Assembly (NCBI GenBank): GCA_023459495.1
Contig: JAEWTL010000018.1
Location: 53,958-117,957 of the forward strand
From: Bacillota bacterium
GTDB taxonomy: Bacteria; Bacillota; Clostridia; Christensenellales; SZUA-584
Length of the DNA: 64,000 bases
Direction: 5' to 3'
Made by a program: the position numbers and the translations under genes. The notes below the pieces were generated by a model. The model was not told where the DNA came from. It did not search any database and saw only the letters and a program-made list of their open reading frames with translations. Below are positions 1-7,850 of this stretch, one piece after another. The first letter of the stretch is position 1; every line of letters starts with the position of its first letter.

Positions 1-413
1 ATGGTCGCTCTGGGAGTAAAACCGAGCGACTGCCAAAACGCTTTACCGCGCTCGTTCCACACAAACACGTCTAGGTCAAGCTTACTCGTGCCAAGCGTTT
101 TCAGCAACGCATGGAAAGCTTCCGTGCCGTAGCCATGCCGCCTGGCATCGCGGCAAATGTAGAAGTAGTGAAGGTAAAACGGGCTGCGGCGCACGTTCAC
201 CATCGCGTAACCGACGACTCGCCCCTCTGCCTGAAACGTATATGCAACTTCGCCGGAGCTTAACAGTGCTGATATGTTGTCGCACAGCACTGCTTCCGTC
301 GGATGAACATCGTTCGCCTCATCCTCTGTCAATTCAGCACACAGCTTTGCAAGCAGCTTCACATCGTCGCAGGGGAACAGCGCAATACGCCCAAGCGGCT
401 CGTTGATATCCAT
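1..413 (-). CDS. GNAT family N-acetyltransferase (3' end outside window)
   Basis: Reading leftward from an ATG at 413, the frame stays open to the window edge, giving 137 residues without a stop. The second half fits a GNAT acetyltransferase: a beta-strand with VGYAMVNV, then YFYICRDARRHGYGTEA, which matches the acetyl-CoA-binding R/Q-x-x-G-x-G/A loop (here RRHGYG), and later NERGKAFWQSLGF, the usual C-terminal N-x-x-A-x-x-F-Y/W-x-x-x-G-F motif. The substrate cannot be inferred. It starts 19 bp after the tyrS stop codon on the same strand, so it is probably co-transcribed with tyrS. The purine-rich GGCGGAAGCGGA upstream can serve as ribosome binding site. The C-terminus is cut by the window edge. 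Confidence 0.75.
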   Translation of the reverse strand, partial: MDINEPLGRIALFPCDDVKLLAKLCAELTEDEANDVHPTEAVLCDNISALLSSGEVAYTFQAEGRVVGYAMVNVRRSPFYLHYFYICRDARRHGYGTEAFHALLKTLGTSKLDLDVFVWNERGKAFWQSLGFTPRAT

Positions 414-432
414 TGTCCGCTTCCGCCCGGCA

Positions 433-1647
433 CTATTTCAGCACCACGCGGTGATAAATCTTCTTGCCTTTCTTGATGAGCAGCTGTCCATCCTCAAAAA
501 GCGCTTCCGTTACAGGCATGAATTCTTCCTCTGCCTTGTTCCCGTTGACAGCGATACCGCCCTGCGCGATCAGGCGGCGTCCTTCCCCGCGCGAAGCGGT
601 GAGGCCGCACTGCTGCAGCAGGTCGATCAGCAGCATATCGCCTACGCCTTCAATCTCGGTGGTGGGGATGGAGCCTTCCTCTGCCCCGCCCTGGAACAGC
701 GCTTCTGCAGCGGCTTTGGCTTTATCGGCTTCCTCCTGCCCGTGCACCTGCTTCGTCACCTCGTAGGCCAGCACCACCTTTGCATCGTTTATGCGCTGGT
801 CAGCGAAGCTGCAGAGGCGGTTTACCTCGTCTATGGGGATAAAGGTCAGCAGCGAGAGGCAGGTTTTCACGTCGCTGTCCGCCACGTTGCGCCAGTATTG
901 ATAAAAATCATACGGGGAGGTTTTCTCCGCATTGAGCCATACTGCGCCCTTTTCGGTCTTGCCCATCTTGCGCCCGTCACTCGTCAGCAGCAGGGAGAAT
1001 GTCATGCCATAGGCTTCCTTCTGCTCCTTACGGCGGATCAGGTCCGCGCCTGCGAGAATGTTGGACCACTGGTCGTCGCCGCCGAGCTGAAGCTTGCAGC
1101 CCTGCTCACGGTTAAGCACAAGAAAGTCGTACGACTGCATCAGCATATAGTTGAACTCAAGGAAAGTTAAACCCTTCTCCATGCGGTTTTTGTAGCATTC
1201 TGCGGTCAGCATGCGATTTACGGAAAAATGAACCCCGATATCGCGCAGGAATTCCACATAGTTGAGCGCCAGGAGCCAGTCCGCGTTGTTGATCATGAGC
1301 GCTTTGCCTTCGCCGAAATCGAGGAAACGGCTGATCTGCTTTTTAAACGCTTCGGCGTTTGCCTGAATATCGTCCTTGGATAGCATCTTACGCAGGTCGG
1401 ATTTGCCAGAAGGATCGCCCACCATCGTGGTTCCCCCACCGATGAGCGCGATGGGCCGGTGCCCTGCCCGCTGCATATGCGCCATCGCCATCAGCTGTAC
1501 ATAATGACCGACGTGCAGGCTGTCCGCCGTTGGATCAAAGCCAATATAAAATGTGACCGGTTCTTTTCCCAGCAGCTCGCGCAAGCCTTCATGCGTTACC
1601 TGCCGGATAAAGCCCCTTTCACTTAATACATCAAATACATTCTTCAT
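433..1647 (-). CDS. tyrS: Tyrosine--tRNA ligase
   Basis: Charges tRNA-Tyr with tyrosine in the cytoplasm. At 404 residues it has the normal length for the bacterial class I enzyme. The HIGH-type motif is HVGH at residues 45-48, the KMSKS-type loop is KMGKT at 227-231, and the tyrosine pocket region (YIGFDPTADSLH, GGDDQWSN) is intact. The last 60 or so residues form an S4 RNA-binding domain. The ATG has a strong AAGGGGGA ribosome binding site. A TTGCCA-17 bp-TATAAT promoter lies just upstream. I see no T-box leader: no AGGGTGGNACCGCG-type antiterminator sequence is present between this gene and spoVG. That is worth knowing because clostridial tyrS genes often have one. Confidence 0.97.
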   Translation of the reverse strand: MKNVFDVLSERGFIRQVTHEGLRELLGKEPVTFYIGFDPTADSLHVGHYVQLMAMAHMQRAGHRPIALIGGGTTMVGDPSGKSDLRKMLSKDDIQANAEAFKKQISRFLDFGEGKALMINNADWLLALNYVEFLRDIGVHFSVNRMLTAECYKNRMEKGLTFLEFNYMLMQSYDFLVLNREQGCKLQLGGDDQWSNILAGADLIRRKEQKEAYGMTFSLLLTSDGRKMGKTEKGAVWLNAEKTSPYDFYQYWRNVADSDVKTCLSLLTFIPIDEVNRLCSFADQRINDAKVVLAYEVTKQVHGQEEADKAKAAAEALFQGGAEEGSIPTTEIEGVGDMLLIDLLQQCGLTASRGEGRRLIAQGGIAVNGNKAEEEFMPVTEALFEDGQLLIKKGKKIYHRVVLK

Positions 1648-1672
1648 TTTCCGTCCCCCTTATTCTTCAAGT

Positions 1673-1701
1673 ATTATAGCTATAAAAGCCGGTTATGGCA
1701 A
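1673..1701 (-). promoter_or_regulatory. Sigma-A type promoter for tyrS
   Basis: On the minus strand TTGCCA (1701-1696) and TATAAT (1678-1673) are separated by exactly 17 bp, 26 bp upstream of the tyrS ATG. This is a sequence match only; the short leader leaves no room for a T-box. Confidence 0.6.
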
Positions 1702-1738
1702 ATGGGTTTTGCACCGGTGTGCGAAGTTTGGAGTGGTA

Positions 1739-1767
1739 TAGACAAATTCATCTTAATTTGATATAAT
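1739..1767 (+). promoter_or_regulatory. Sigma-A type promoter far upstream of spoVG
   Basis: TAGACA (1739-1744) and TATAAT (1762-1767) with a 17-bp spacer face right. A start near 1775 would give spoVG a leader of about 215 nt. The 1768-1920 stretch is A/T-rich and I see no ORF with a ribosome binding site or recognisable RNA in it. Confidence 0.5.
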
Positions 1768-1920
1768 AAACCGAATATATAATTGGTGTCTGTTCCTTTG
1801 TTTGTTATACATCTTTCATCTTCTGCTTGCGTGCAAAGGGATCTGTGTGTTTGTATTTATCTGGATGACTGTCGTTTTTTAACCTTTTTAGGTGTATTTA
1901 TTCTATTTGAAGAACAAAAA

Positions 1921-1948
1921 GAAGGAAATTTCGATGTCCGTATCGAAA
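1921..1948 (+). promoter_or_regulatory. Sigma-H type promoter for spoVG
   Basis: GAAGGAAAT (1921-1929) matches the sigma-H -35 consensus RnAGGAwWW at every position. After a 12-bp spacer, ATCGAAA (1942-1948) matches RnnGAAT at six of seven positions. Sigma-H transcription of spoVG is established in Bacillus subtilis; here it is inferred from the match and its position 43 bp before the start codon. Confidence 0.65.
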
Positions 1949-1990
1949 TTTAATAGTGCATATCAGTAATGAACTTCAAGGAGGTTATGT

Positions 1991-2275
1991 ATGGATATCA
2001 CGGACATTCGTATAAGGAGAATCGATACGATGGGCAAGCTTAAGGCTGTGGTGTCTGTGACTTTCGATGATATGTTTGCGATCCACGATATGAAAATCAT
2101 TGAAGGACAAAACGGCTACTTTATTGCGATGCCTTCGAGGAGAACGCCCAACGGCGAATACAAGGATATCGCACACCCCATCAACTCTGCGGCAAGATCG
2201 CTGATTCAGTCGGCCATATTGGAGAAGTTCGAAAGCCTTCCCGAAGACGAAGGGTACGCATCCTTCCCGATGTAG
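1991..2275 (+). CDS. spoVG: Septation/sporulation regulator SpoVG
   Basis: SpoVG is a small DNA/RNA-binding regulator conserved in Bacillota; it influences asymmetric septation at the onset of sporulation. The 94-residue product begins MDITDIRIRRI and contains the family signature FDDMFAIHDMKIIEG and FIAMPSRRTPNGEYKDIAHPI. The length is normal for the family. An AAGGAGGT ribosome binding site ends 7 bp before the ATG. Two promoters are predicted upstream, one housekeeping and one sigma-H type. The gene stands alone between divergent tyrS and convergent yacL and is closed by a hairpin terminator. Confidence 0.96.
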   Translation: MDITDIRIRRIDTMGKLKAVVSVTFDDMFAIHDMKIIEGQNGYFIAMPSRRTPNGEYKDIAHPINSAARSLIQSAILEKFESLPEDEGYASFPM

Positions 2276-2334
2276 CCTCTGTCCGCATTATCGGCAGACC
2301 TGCAACAACAGCTGCGCTTTTTGAAGTCAATAGA

Positions 2335-2361
2335 AAAGCCCGCGGCAGCGGGCTTTCTTTG
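2335..2361. terminator. Bidirectional terminator between spoVG and yacL
   Basis: A 9-bp perfect stem (AAAGCCCGC / GCGGGCTTT) with a 4-base loop is flanked by T-rich sequence on the right and A-rich sequence on the left. It can stop both the rightward spoVG transcript and the leftward carD-yacL transcript. Confidence 0.8.
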
Positions 2362-2388
2362 TACACTTTATTCTTTTAGCGTTATTCT

Positions 2389-3465
2389 TTATTTAACCCT
2401 TGCAAATATCATACGCCCGGCCGATGTCTGAAGCACACTGGTGACCACCACCGGTATCAGGCGTCCCATTTCTCTTTGTCCGTCCTCCACAACTACCATT
2501 GTGCCATCATCCAGATAAGCAACGCCCTGTCCCGGCTCTTTGCCATCCTTTACGATCGTCACCTTCATCTCTTCACCCGGCAGCATTACAGGCTTAACCG
2601 CGTTGGCAAGCTCATTGATGTTGAGCACGCGTACGTTCTTGACCGCTGCTACCTTATTCAGGTTGTAATCGTTGGTCACCACCACAGCGTCCATGTCCTT
2701 GGCCAGCGTCAGCAGCTTGGCATCCACATCCGCTCCCTCTATGTCCGCGTGGACCACCTTGACGGGCATCTTAAGCTCGTTCTGAATACGGCCAAGCACA
2801 TCAAGGCCACGGCGTCCCCGGTTGCGCTTCAAGTCGTCTGCGCTGTCCGCGATATGCCTGAGTTCATCCAGCACAAATTCGGGAATCACCAGCGCGCCTT
2901 CAATGATTCCGCTGTTGCAGATGTCGAAAATGCGCCCATCGATGATGACGCTTGTATCAAGCACTTTAGGCCTTGCGGCATTATCGTCCTTAGCTTTCTC
3001 TTCTCGGTGGCGCCTGAAAAAGTCGCCAAACTCCGGCTTGTGCCTCACAAATATTGATATGCCAAGATACACACAGACGATATAGGCTACCACGTTGATA
3101 GCGCCCGCAAGCCATGCGATGGGAATGCTGTTAAACAGGTTGGATAGCAGGAACGCCACCAGCAGGCCGAGGATCAGCCCGACCACTGCCGGCATGATAA
3201 CTCCGGAAGGAAGCCTCGCGATTCTCTTATCTGCCTTGCCCACCGACTTGAAGATGAGCTCAACAATCGGCTTGGACAAGAACAAGAAAATAACGCCCGA
3301 AGCAATACCGGACGTCACAAAAATCACCAGATTAACCCACGGTTCAAGCAGTGCGTGCGGGCCTCCGCCGACCTGCGCCAAAACTTCAAACACCAAAATG
3401 ACGATGCCCGGCCCCACAAACAGGCCCATCAGCGTAATCAACAACCGAGCAATATTCTTCGCCAT
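2389..3465 (-). CDS. PIN/TRAM-domain membrane protein, YacL family
   Basis: A 358-residue membrane protein. Residues 1-150 hold an N-terminal set of about four hydrophobic segments. A PIN nuclease-like domain follows, beginning VLDTSVIIDGRIFDI (acidic residues D-x-x-x-x-x-D), with LDELRHIAD and VVVTNDYNLNKVA carrying further conserved acidic positions. A C-terminal TRAM domain starts around GEEMKVTIVKDGKEPGQGVAYL. The architecture is that of B. subtilis YacL, whose cellular role is not settled. I chose the ATG at 3465 rather than an upstream ATG because GAGGTG lies 4-5 bp before it. It follows carD in a probable operon, the usual clostridial order; ispD and ispF, which often come next, are absent here. 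Confidence 0.88.
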   Translation of the reverse strand: MAKNIARLLITLMGLFVGPGIVILVFEVLAQVGGGPHALLEPWVNLVIFVTSGIASGVIFLFLSKPIVELIFKSVGKADKRIARLPSGVIMPAVVGLILGLLVAFLLSNLFNSIPIAWLAGAINVVAYIVCVYLGISIFVRHKPEFGDFFRRHREEKAKDDNAARPKVLDTSVIIDGRIFDICNSGIIEGALVIPEFVLDELRHIADSADDLKRNRGRRGLDVLGRIQNELKMPVKVVHADIEGADVDAKLLTLAKDMDAVVVTNDYNLNKVAAVKNVRVLNINELANAVKPVMLPGEEMKVTIVKDGKEPGQGVAYLDDGTMVVVEDGQREMGRLIPVVVTSVLQTSAGRMIFARVK

Positions 3466-3531
3466 ATTCACCTCATCGATTTGCTTCGCCGGCACTGATG
3501 CGTGTGCTGGCAGGAAAATTCTCTGGAGCGT

Positions 3532-4008
3532 TTATCCCCGTCGGGTGATTTTTCTGCGGACTTCGTCGTCCAACTGATCGCTGGCCAGCGCCAGTTCGGA
3601 CACAAGTATCTGCAGGGAAGTACCAAGCATTTTTTTCTCACTCGATGACAGGCTGCGCTTTTCTTCACGCTTCAAAAGGCTTTTAATTACGGTAGCGATC
3701 TCGAATACATCGCCGGATTTCATCTTTTCGAGGTTATCACGGTTGCGCCGGTTCCAGTTGGTGCTCTCCTCCACGTCTTCAAGCGACTTAAAGGTATCCA
3801 TCACGCGGCTGCATTCTTCAAGTGAAATGATGTTGCGAAGCCCCGCCTGCTGCGCGGTCTCCACCGGAACATGCACCTTAATATCACCATCTGAAAACTT
3901 TAGTATATAATAACTCTTTTTTTCATCGAGAAAGAGCTTTTCTTCTACCGCTTCGATGATTCCGGCTCCGTGCATGGGATATGCGATTTTGTCACCCGCC
4001 TTAAACAT
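3532..4008 (-). CDS. carD: CarD-family transcriptional regulator
   Basis: A 158-residue protein with an N-terminal RNA-polymerase-interacting Tudor-like domain (MFKAGDKIAYPMHGAGII, then KKSYYILKF) and a helical C-terminal DNA-binding domain rich in charged residues (WNRRNRDNLEKMKSGD, LLKREEKRSLSSSEKKML). CarD proteins bind the RNA polymerase beta subunit and stabilise open promoter complexes. The ATG at 4008 is chosen because AGGAGG sits 6 bp upstream and because family members begin exactly at this MFxxGD motif; an upstream in-frame start would add 18 unrelated residues. It is the first gene of a carD-yacL operon. Confidence 0.9.
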   Translation of the reverse strand: MFKAGDKIAYPMHGAGIIEAVEEKLFLDEKKSYYILKFSDGDIKVHVPVETAQQAGLRNIISLEECSRVMDTFKSLEDVEESTNWNRRNRDNLEKMKSGDVFEIATVIKSLLKREEKRSLSSSEKKMLGTSLQILVSELALASDQLDDEVRRKITRRG

Positions 4009-4033
4009 CGGCGTCCTCCTGTCTGATATTACT

Positions 4034-4062
4034 ATGATATAGCAGACGCGTGCCTTTGTCAA
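4034..4062 (-). promoter_or_regulatory. Sigma-A type promoter for carD
   Basis: On the minus strand TTGACA (4062-4057) and TATCAT (4039-4034) are separated by 17 bp. The -35 is a perfect consensus match. It lies 26 bp upstream of the carD ATG. Confidence 0.7.
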
Positions 4063-4164
4063 ACCGTGCCCGTCCCGTTAAGTTTACTTAAAATGCAGAA
4101 AAATCTTCACAGCGCTTAAATAACGCGCATAAACTGTATCAAATTTCTGCTGAGGAGCTTAACA

Positions 4165-4605
4165 ATGGAACATACAGTAAATGGCGCAGCTGCGTCCGTT
4201 CGGGGAAACAGTCTCGCACCGGAGCTGACCGGCATCGTCCGATTTTACGATACGCCTGCAGGAGTTCGCGTGGACGCGCACATCAAGGGGCTGCCCAAGA
4301 ACGCGACGGGCTTTTATGGATTTCATCTTCATGAGTTAGGCGAGTGTCTGCCTCCGGATTTTGCGTCCGCCAAAGGACATTACAATCCAACTGATGCTGG
4401 GCATCCGCTGCACGCAGGGGACTTTCCCATGCTGCTGGCTACCGATGCCATGGAAGCCTGGCTCGCGTTTGTCACCACACGCTTTACCGTGCGGGATATC
4501 ATCGGCCGCAGCGTGGTCATTCATATGAACCGTGACGACTACACCTCGCAGCCCGCAGGCGACTCCGGTCCGCGCATCGGCTGCGGCGTGATAAGAGCGA
4601 TGTAA
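4165..4605 (+). CDS. Cu/Zn superoxide dismutase family protein (cytosolic form)
   Basis: A 146-residue protein of the Cu/Zn superoxide dismutase fold, converting superoxide to peroxide and oxygen. The metal-ligand pattern is intact: H54 and H56 (FHLHE), bridging H72 (GHYNP), H80, H83 and D86 (HPLHAGDFP) and H120 (VVIHMNRDD). C61 and C140 can form the family disulfide. No signal peptide is visible, whereas most bacterial SodC proteins are exported. The GEFTTMARTYPE activating-Arg equivalent is R137 (GPRIGCG). The gene is monocistronic, with a GAGGAG ribosome binding site 8 bp before the ATG. Some Bacillota homologues with incomplete ligands are inactive; here the full set is present, so activity is plausible. 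Confidence 0.85.
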   Translation: MEHTVNGAAASVRGNSLAPELTGIVRFYDTPAGVRVDAHIKGLPKNATGFYGFHLHELGECLPPDFASAKGHYNPTDAGHPLHAGDFPMLLATDAMEAWLAFVTTRFTVRDIIGRSVVIHMNRDDYTSQPAGDSGPRIGCGVIRAM

Positions 4606-4739
4606 CTACAGCCCCCCTGTTTACGCAGGCTGTAAGCTTTGGGCATCTTGTCGTTCTTGCCTCCAGCTTTAGCTGCATTCTTGACAAAATTGGACAAGTT
4701 GTTTCCGTTTTGTTTACACCCTTTTACAAACTTGTAGGA

Positions 4740-4767
4740 TTCACTTCAGAGCTAAATATGGTACAAT
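4740..4767 (+). promoter_or_regulatory. Promoter for the FHA-ftsW-pbp operon
   Basis: TTCACT (4740-4745), a 16-bp spacer and TACAAT (4762-4767) lie 18 bp before the first gene. The -10 is good; the -35 is moderate. Confidence 0.4.
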
Positions 4768-4785
4768 GACCCTTGAGGTGATGAT

Positions 4786-5232
4786 ATGAACCCCGTGTAC
4801 GAAGCGGCGTCCCTCGCGATGAGATACTGGTTTTTCATCGTGGGTGCCATCGTACTGCTCGGTGTAACGAGCATCTCTATAAAAGAATATCGCGACAAGC
4901 GTTATGTGATGGGCGTTGCCAAAAGCAGCATCGGCTATGTCACCGTGGTGGCCGGTCCGGAGGAGATTCGCGGCTCGAGGCTGCAGTTGATGACGCAGAA
5001 CACCATTGGCCGCTCCCGGCGGGCGGACGTCGTACTTGCAGACCGCAGTGTGGAAAAAGCGCATGCGCAGATTTATCTTGCGGAAGACGACGGCGTGTAT
5101 CTGACTCGGCTTGGTTCGGGCGAAGTCACAGTCAACGGCGCGCGCGTGAACGAATATACTTCGCTGAAAACCGGGGATATCGTTTGCTTCGGCAATATTG
5201 TCGTACGCGTTTATTTGAAGGAGGTGGCGTGA
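4786..5232 (+). CDS. Membrane-anchored FHA-domain protein
   Basis: A 148-residue protein with one N-terminal transmembrane segment (about residues 12-30) and a C-terminal forkhead-associated domain. The FHA signature is visible as IGRSRRADVVLADRSVEKAH followed by VTVNGARV and L-x-x-GDIVCFG. FHA domains bind phosphothreonine peptides, so the protein is a likely target or adaptor of Ser/Thr kinase signalling at the division or elongation machinery. Its stop codon overlaps the start of the next gene (TGATG). An FHA - SEDS protein - transpeptidase order recalls the fhaB-rodA-pbpA cluster of actinobacteria. No kinase or phosphatase partner gene lies next to it. Confidence 0.82.
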   Translation: MNPVYEAASLAMRYWFFIVGAIVLLGVTSISIKEYRDKRYVMGVAKSSIGYVTVVAGPEEIRGSRLQLMTQNTIGRSRRADVVLADRSVEKAHAQIYLAEDDGVYLTRLGSGEVTVNGARVNEYTSLKTGDIVCFGNIVVRVYLKEVA

Positions 5233-6482
5233 TGGTATTTGAAAGGCGCGGCGCGGGTGCGCTGCTTGCGCTTGCCATCCTGTTTCTTCTTTCTGCCTGC
5301 GCCCTGCTCTCCTTCCGCGAGGGCAGCTTTAACGTTGCCATTGCAGCTTACGCCCTCGGCGCTACGCTGCTGATGCTGCTGGGCTATAATCTCGCGGCCA
5401 TCATCTTTCGGCATATTGACCGCATCACGCTCGTCATCTGCTTCTTTCTGGCCAGCGTGGGCCTTGTGATGCTCGCGCGGCTCAATATGGATGTCGCTTT
5501 CAGGCAGCTCATCTTTCTGGTCGCTGGAGTCGTCGTTATGTTCATCACCGTGGCCATTATCCGGCGCACGCAGGATTTCGGGAAGCTGAACTATCTGTTT
5601 ATGGTCATGGCTGTCGGCCTGCTGCTGTTCTCACTCGTATTCGGCAAATCGCAGGGCGGCGCGAAAAACTGGGTCAGTATCGCGGGTATCTCCTTTCAGC
5701 CCAGCGAGTTCGCCAAGATACTATACATCATCAATGCAGCGTACTTCTTTGCCCAGCGGCGCGGCAAGGTAGCAACCATCGCCTACGTCCTCTATTCCGG
5801 CCTGTGTGTCGTGATACTCGTGCTCTCCAATGATCTGGGCGCTGCGCTGCTGTTCGCGGGTACCTTCCTGATCGTGTTCTTCGCAGCCACGGGGCGTGTG
5901 CTGCTTACCCTTGCCGGACTTGGCGTCGGCGCGGCGGGCGCGGTGGCAAGCTACTTTGTGGTGTCGCACGTGAAGGCACGCGTGCAGGTATGGCAGGACC
6001 CGTGGAAGTACTACAACACCACCGGCTACCAAATCGTACAGGGGCTGATGGCGATTGCGGCGGGCGGACTTTTCGGCGCGGGCCTCGGTCTCGGCAGCCC
6101 CAACCTCATTCCCGTGAACACCAGCGACTTCATTTTCGCGGCCATCTGCGAGGAATTCGGACTGCTGTTCGGCATCATCACGGTGCTGCTGTATCTCGTG
6201 TTCATCATCCGCGGAATGATCATCGCGATGAACGCACGCTCGCGCTTTGACGCGCTGCTCGTGTTCGGCGCGACCTGCATGCTGTCGCTGCAGTCGTTCA
6301 TCATCATCGGCGGAGTCATCAAGCTTATTCCCTTAACGGGCATTACGCTGCCCTTCATCAGCGCGGGCGGAAGCTCGCTGCTCGCCTGTATGTGCCTTGT
6401 GGGCATCATCGAAGGCGTGGCCGCCAAGAACGGCGAGCAGGACGAGCAGGTCATTGTGGAAGCGGGAGGCGAGGTAGTATGA
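5232..6482 (+). CDS. FtsW/RodA/SpoVE-family peptidoglycan glycosyltransferase
   Basis: A 416-residue SEDS protein with about ten transmembrane segments, polymerising lipid II into glycan strands. Family landmarks include GGAKNWVSIAGISFQPSEFA, the SNDLGAALLF segment with its essential Asp, NTSDFIFAAICEEFG and the C-terminal GITLPFISAGGSSLL. The ATG at 5232 overlaps the FHA stop codon and is preceded by GGAGGTG. The coding sequence ends by overlapping the start of the transpeptidase gene, so the pair is probably translationally coupled and acts as a glycosyltransferase-transpeptidase complex. I cannot tell whether it serves elongation, division or the spore cortex. Confidence 0.92.
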   Translation: MVFERRGAGALLALAILFLLSACALLSFREGSFNVAIAAYALGATLLMLLGYNLAAIIFRHIDRITLVICFFLASVGLVMLARLNMDVAFRQLIFLVAGVVVMFITVAIIRRTQDFGKLNYLFMVMAVGLLLFSLVFGKSQGGAKNWVSIAGISFQPSEFAKILYIINAAYFFAQRRGKVATIAYVLYSGLCVVILVLSNDLGAALLFAGTFLIVFFAATGRVLLTLAGLGVGAAGAVASYFVVSHVKARVQVWQDPWKYYNTTGYQIVQGLMAIAAGGLFGAGLGLGSPNLIPVNTSDFIFAAICEEFGLLFGIITVLLYLVFIIRGMIIAMNARSRFDALLVFGATCMLSLQSFIIIGGVIKLIPLTGITLPFISAGGSSLLACMCLVGIIEGVAAKNGEQDEQVIVEAGGEVV

Positions 6483-7849
6483 AAAATGCACTGCGCAGCA
6501 ACATCCGTATATTGTTGATCGTATTCATATTCATGTTCGCGGGGCTGATCGGATATCTCGCATATGCCGAAGGTACCTACGGCGAGCGGTGGTTCGCTTC
6601 GCCCTACAACCCGCGTATCCAGAATCTGAAGGCTGATATCCTCGACCGCACGGGCCTCAACCTGGTGCACACGGAGGACGGCGAGACGACTTATGTGGAC
6701 GACAAGAGCATGCGCCGCGCTATCGCGCATGTCGTAGGCGACGAGTATGGCTATTCCTACGGCGCGCAGACCATGTATTCCACTTACCTGTACGGTTTCG
6801 ACAAAGATACCATCGGCAAAATACAGGACCTCCTCTCGGGCGACGAGACAGGCGGCAGCGACGTTACGCTGACCATCGACGCAAAGCTGTGCGATACCGC
6901 GCTTGCCGCTATGGGCGACTACCACGGCGCGGTTGTGGTGATGAATTATGAGACGGGCGAGATTTTGGCCAGCGTTTCCGCCCCCACGTTCGACCCCGCC
7001 AACATGGATCAATTCATCAACGGAGGCGGCGGCAGCGAGCTGGTGAATCGCGCCTTTAACGGCCTCTATCCGCCCGGCAGCACCTTCAAGCTCATCACCG
7101 CCGCGGCGCTCATTGAAAACGGGCTGGACGATTTTACGACGGAGTGCGACGGCAGCACCACCATCGGCGGCAACGAGATTGCGTGTACGGGAGAGCACGG
7201 CGATGTGGACTTGACGAAAGCCATTGCGCGTTCGTGCAACGTGTACTTTGCCGAAGCCGCGCAGGAACTGGGAGCCGCCAAACTCGCCGCGGAAACGAAA
7301 AAATTCCTGTTCAACACCGATATGGACTTTAACGACCTCGTGATGACGGGCAGCGTATATGATAAGCCGTCGGGCAGTGTCGATACCGCATGGTCTTCCA
7401 TCGGCCAGTACCACGACCTTGTGACGCCGCTGCACGCCTGCATGATCGCGGGCGCTATCGCCAACGACGGCGTAATGATGGAGCCCAAACTGCTGCTATC
7501 CGTCTCAGGCGGAGCGTCCTTGGGCTATACGTTCTCCCCCGCAGTCGCCACGCGCCCCATCGATGCCGCAGTGGCCGATGAGCTGACTGAGATGATGATC
7601 GCCTGCGTGACCAGCGGTACAGGTAAAAAGGCTGCGATCGACGGTTATGTCATCGCGGGCAAGACGGGTACCGCGGAAGTCGCCGGTGAGGAAGGCAACC
7701 AATCTCACGCGTGGTTCGTGGGCTTCATCGATGACCCGGATCATCCGATCTGCATCGCCGTGGTGCTGGAATACGCGGGTTCGGGAGGTTCTCACGCCGC
7801 GCCGGTCGCTCAAGAAGTGCTCAAAATGGCACTGAAGCTGGGGTATTGA
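6479..7849 (+). CDS. Class B penicillin-binding protein (transpeptidase)
   Basis: A 456-residue transpeptidase with one N-terminal membrane anchor (about residues 9-27). The three active-site motifs of penicillin-binding proteins are present: S201-T-F-K (catalytic Ser), S252-C-N and K395-T-G-T. The N-terminal non-catalytic domain is short, as in PbpA of actinobacteria. The ATG at 6479 is within the stop codon region of the SEDS gene, so the two are coupled. The pair would cross-link glycan strands as they are made. uvrC starts two bases after its stop codon. Confidence 0.93.
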   Translation: MKNALRSNIRILLIVFIFMFAGLIGYLAYAEGTYGERWFASPYNPRIQNLKADILDRTGLNLVHTEDGETTYVDDKSMRRAIAHVVGDEYGYSYGAQTMYSTYLYGFDKDTIGKIQDLLSGDETGGSDVTLTIDAKLCDTALAAMGDYHGAVVVMNYETGEILASVSAPTFDPANMDQFINGGGGSELVNRAFNGLYPPGSTFKLITAAALIENGLDDFTTECDGSTTIGGNEIACTGEHGDVDLTKAIARSCNVYFAEAAQELGAAKLAAETKKFLFNTDMDFNDLVMTGSVYDKPSGSVDTAWSSIGQYHDLVTPLHACMIAGAIANDGVMMEPKLLLSVSGGASLGYTFSPAVATRPIDAAVADELTEMMIACVTSGTGKKAAIDGYVIAGKTGTAEVAGEEGNQSHAWFVGFIDDPDHPICIAVVLEYAGSGGSHAAPVAQEVLKMALKLGY

Positions 7850-7850
7850 T

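Noticed and set aside
1648..1990. T-box riboswitch in front of tyrS
   Set aside because: No AGGGTGGNACCGCG-type antiterminator, specifier loop or terminator pair lies on the minus strand upstream of tyrS, and the predicted promoter is only 26 bp from the start codon.
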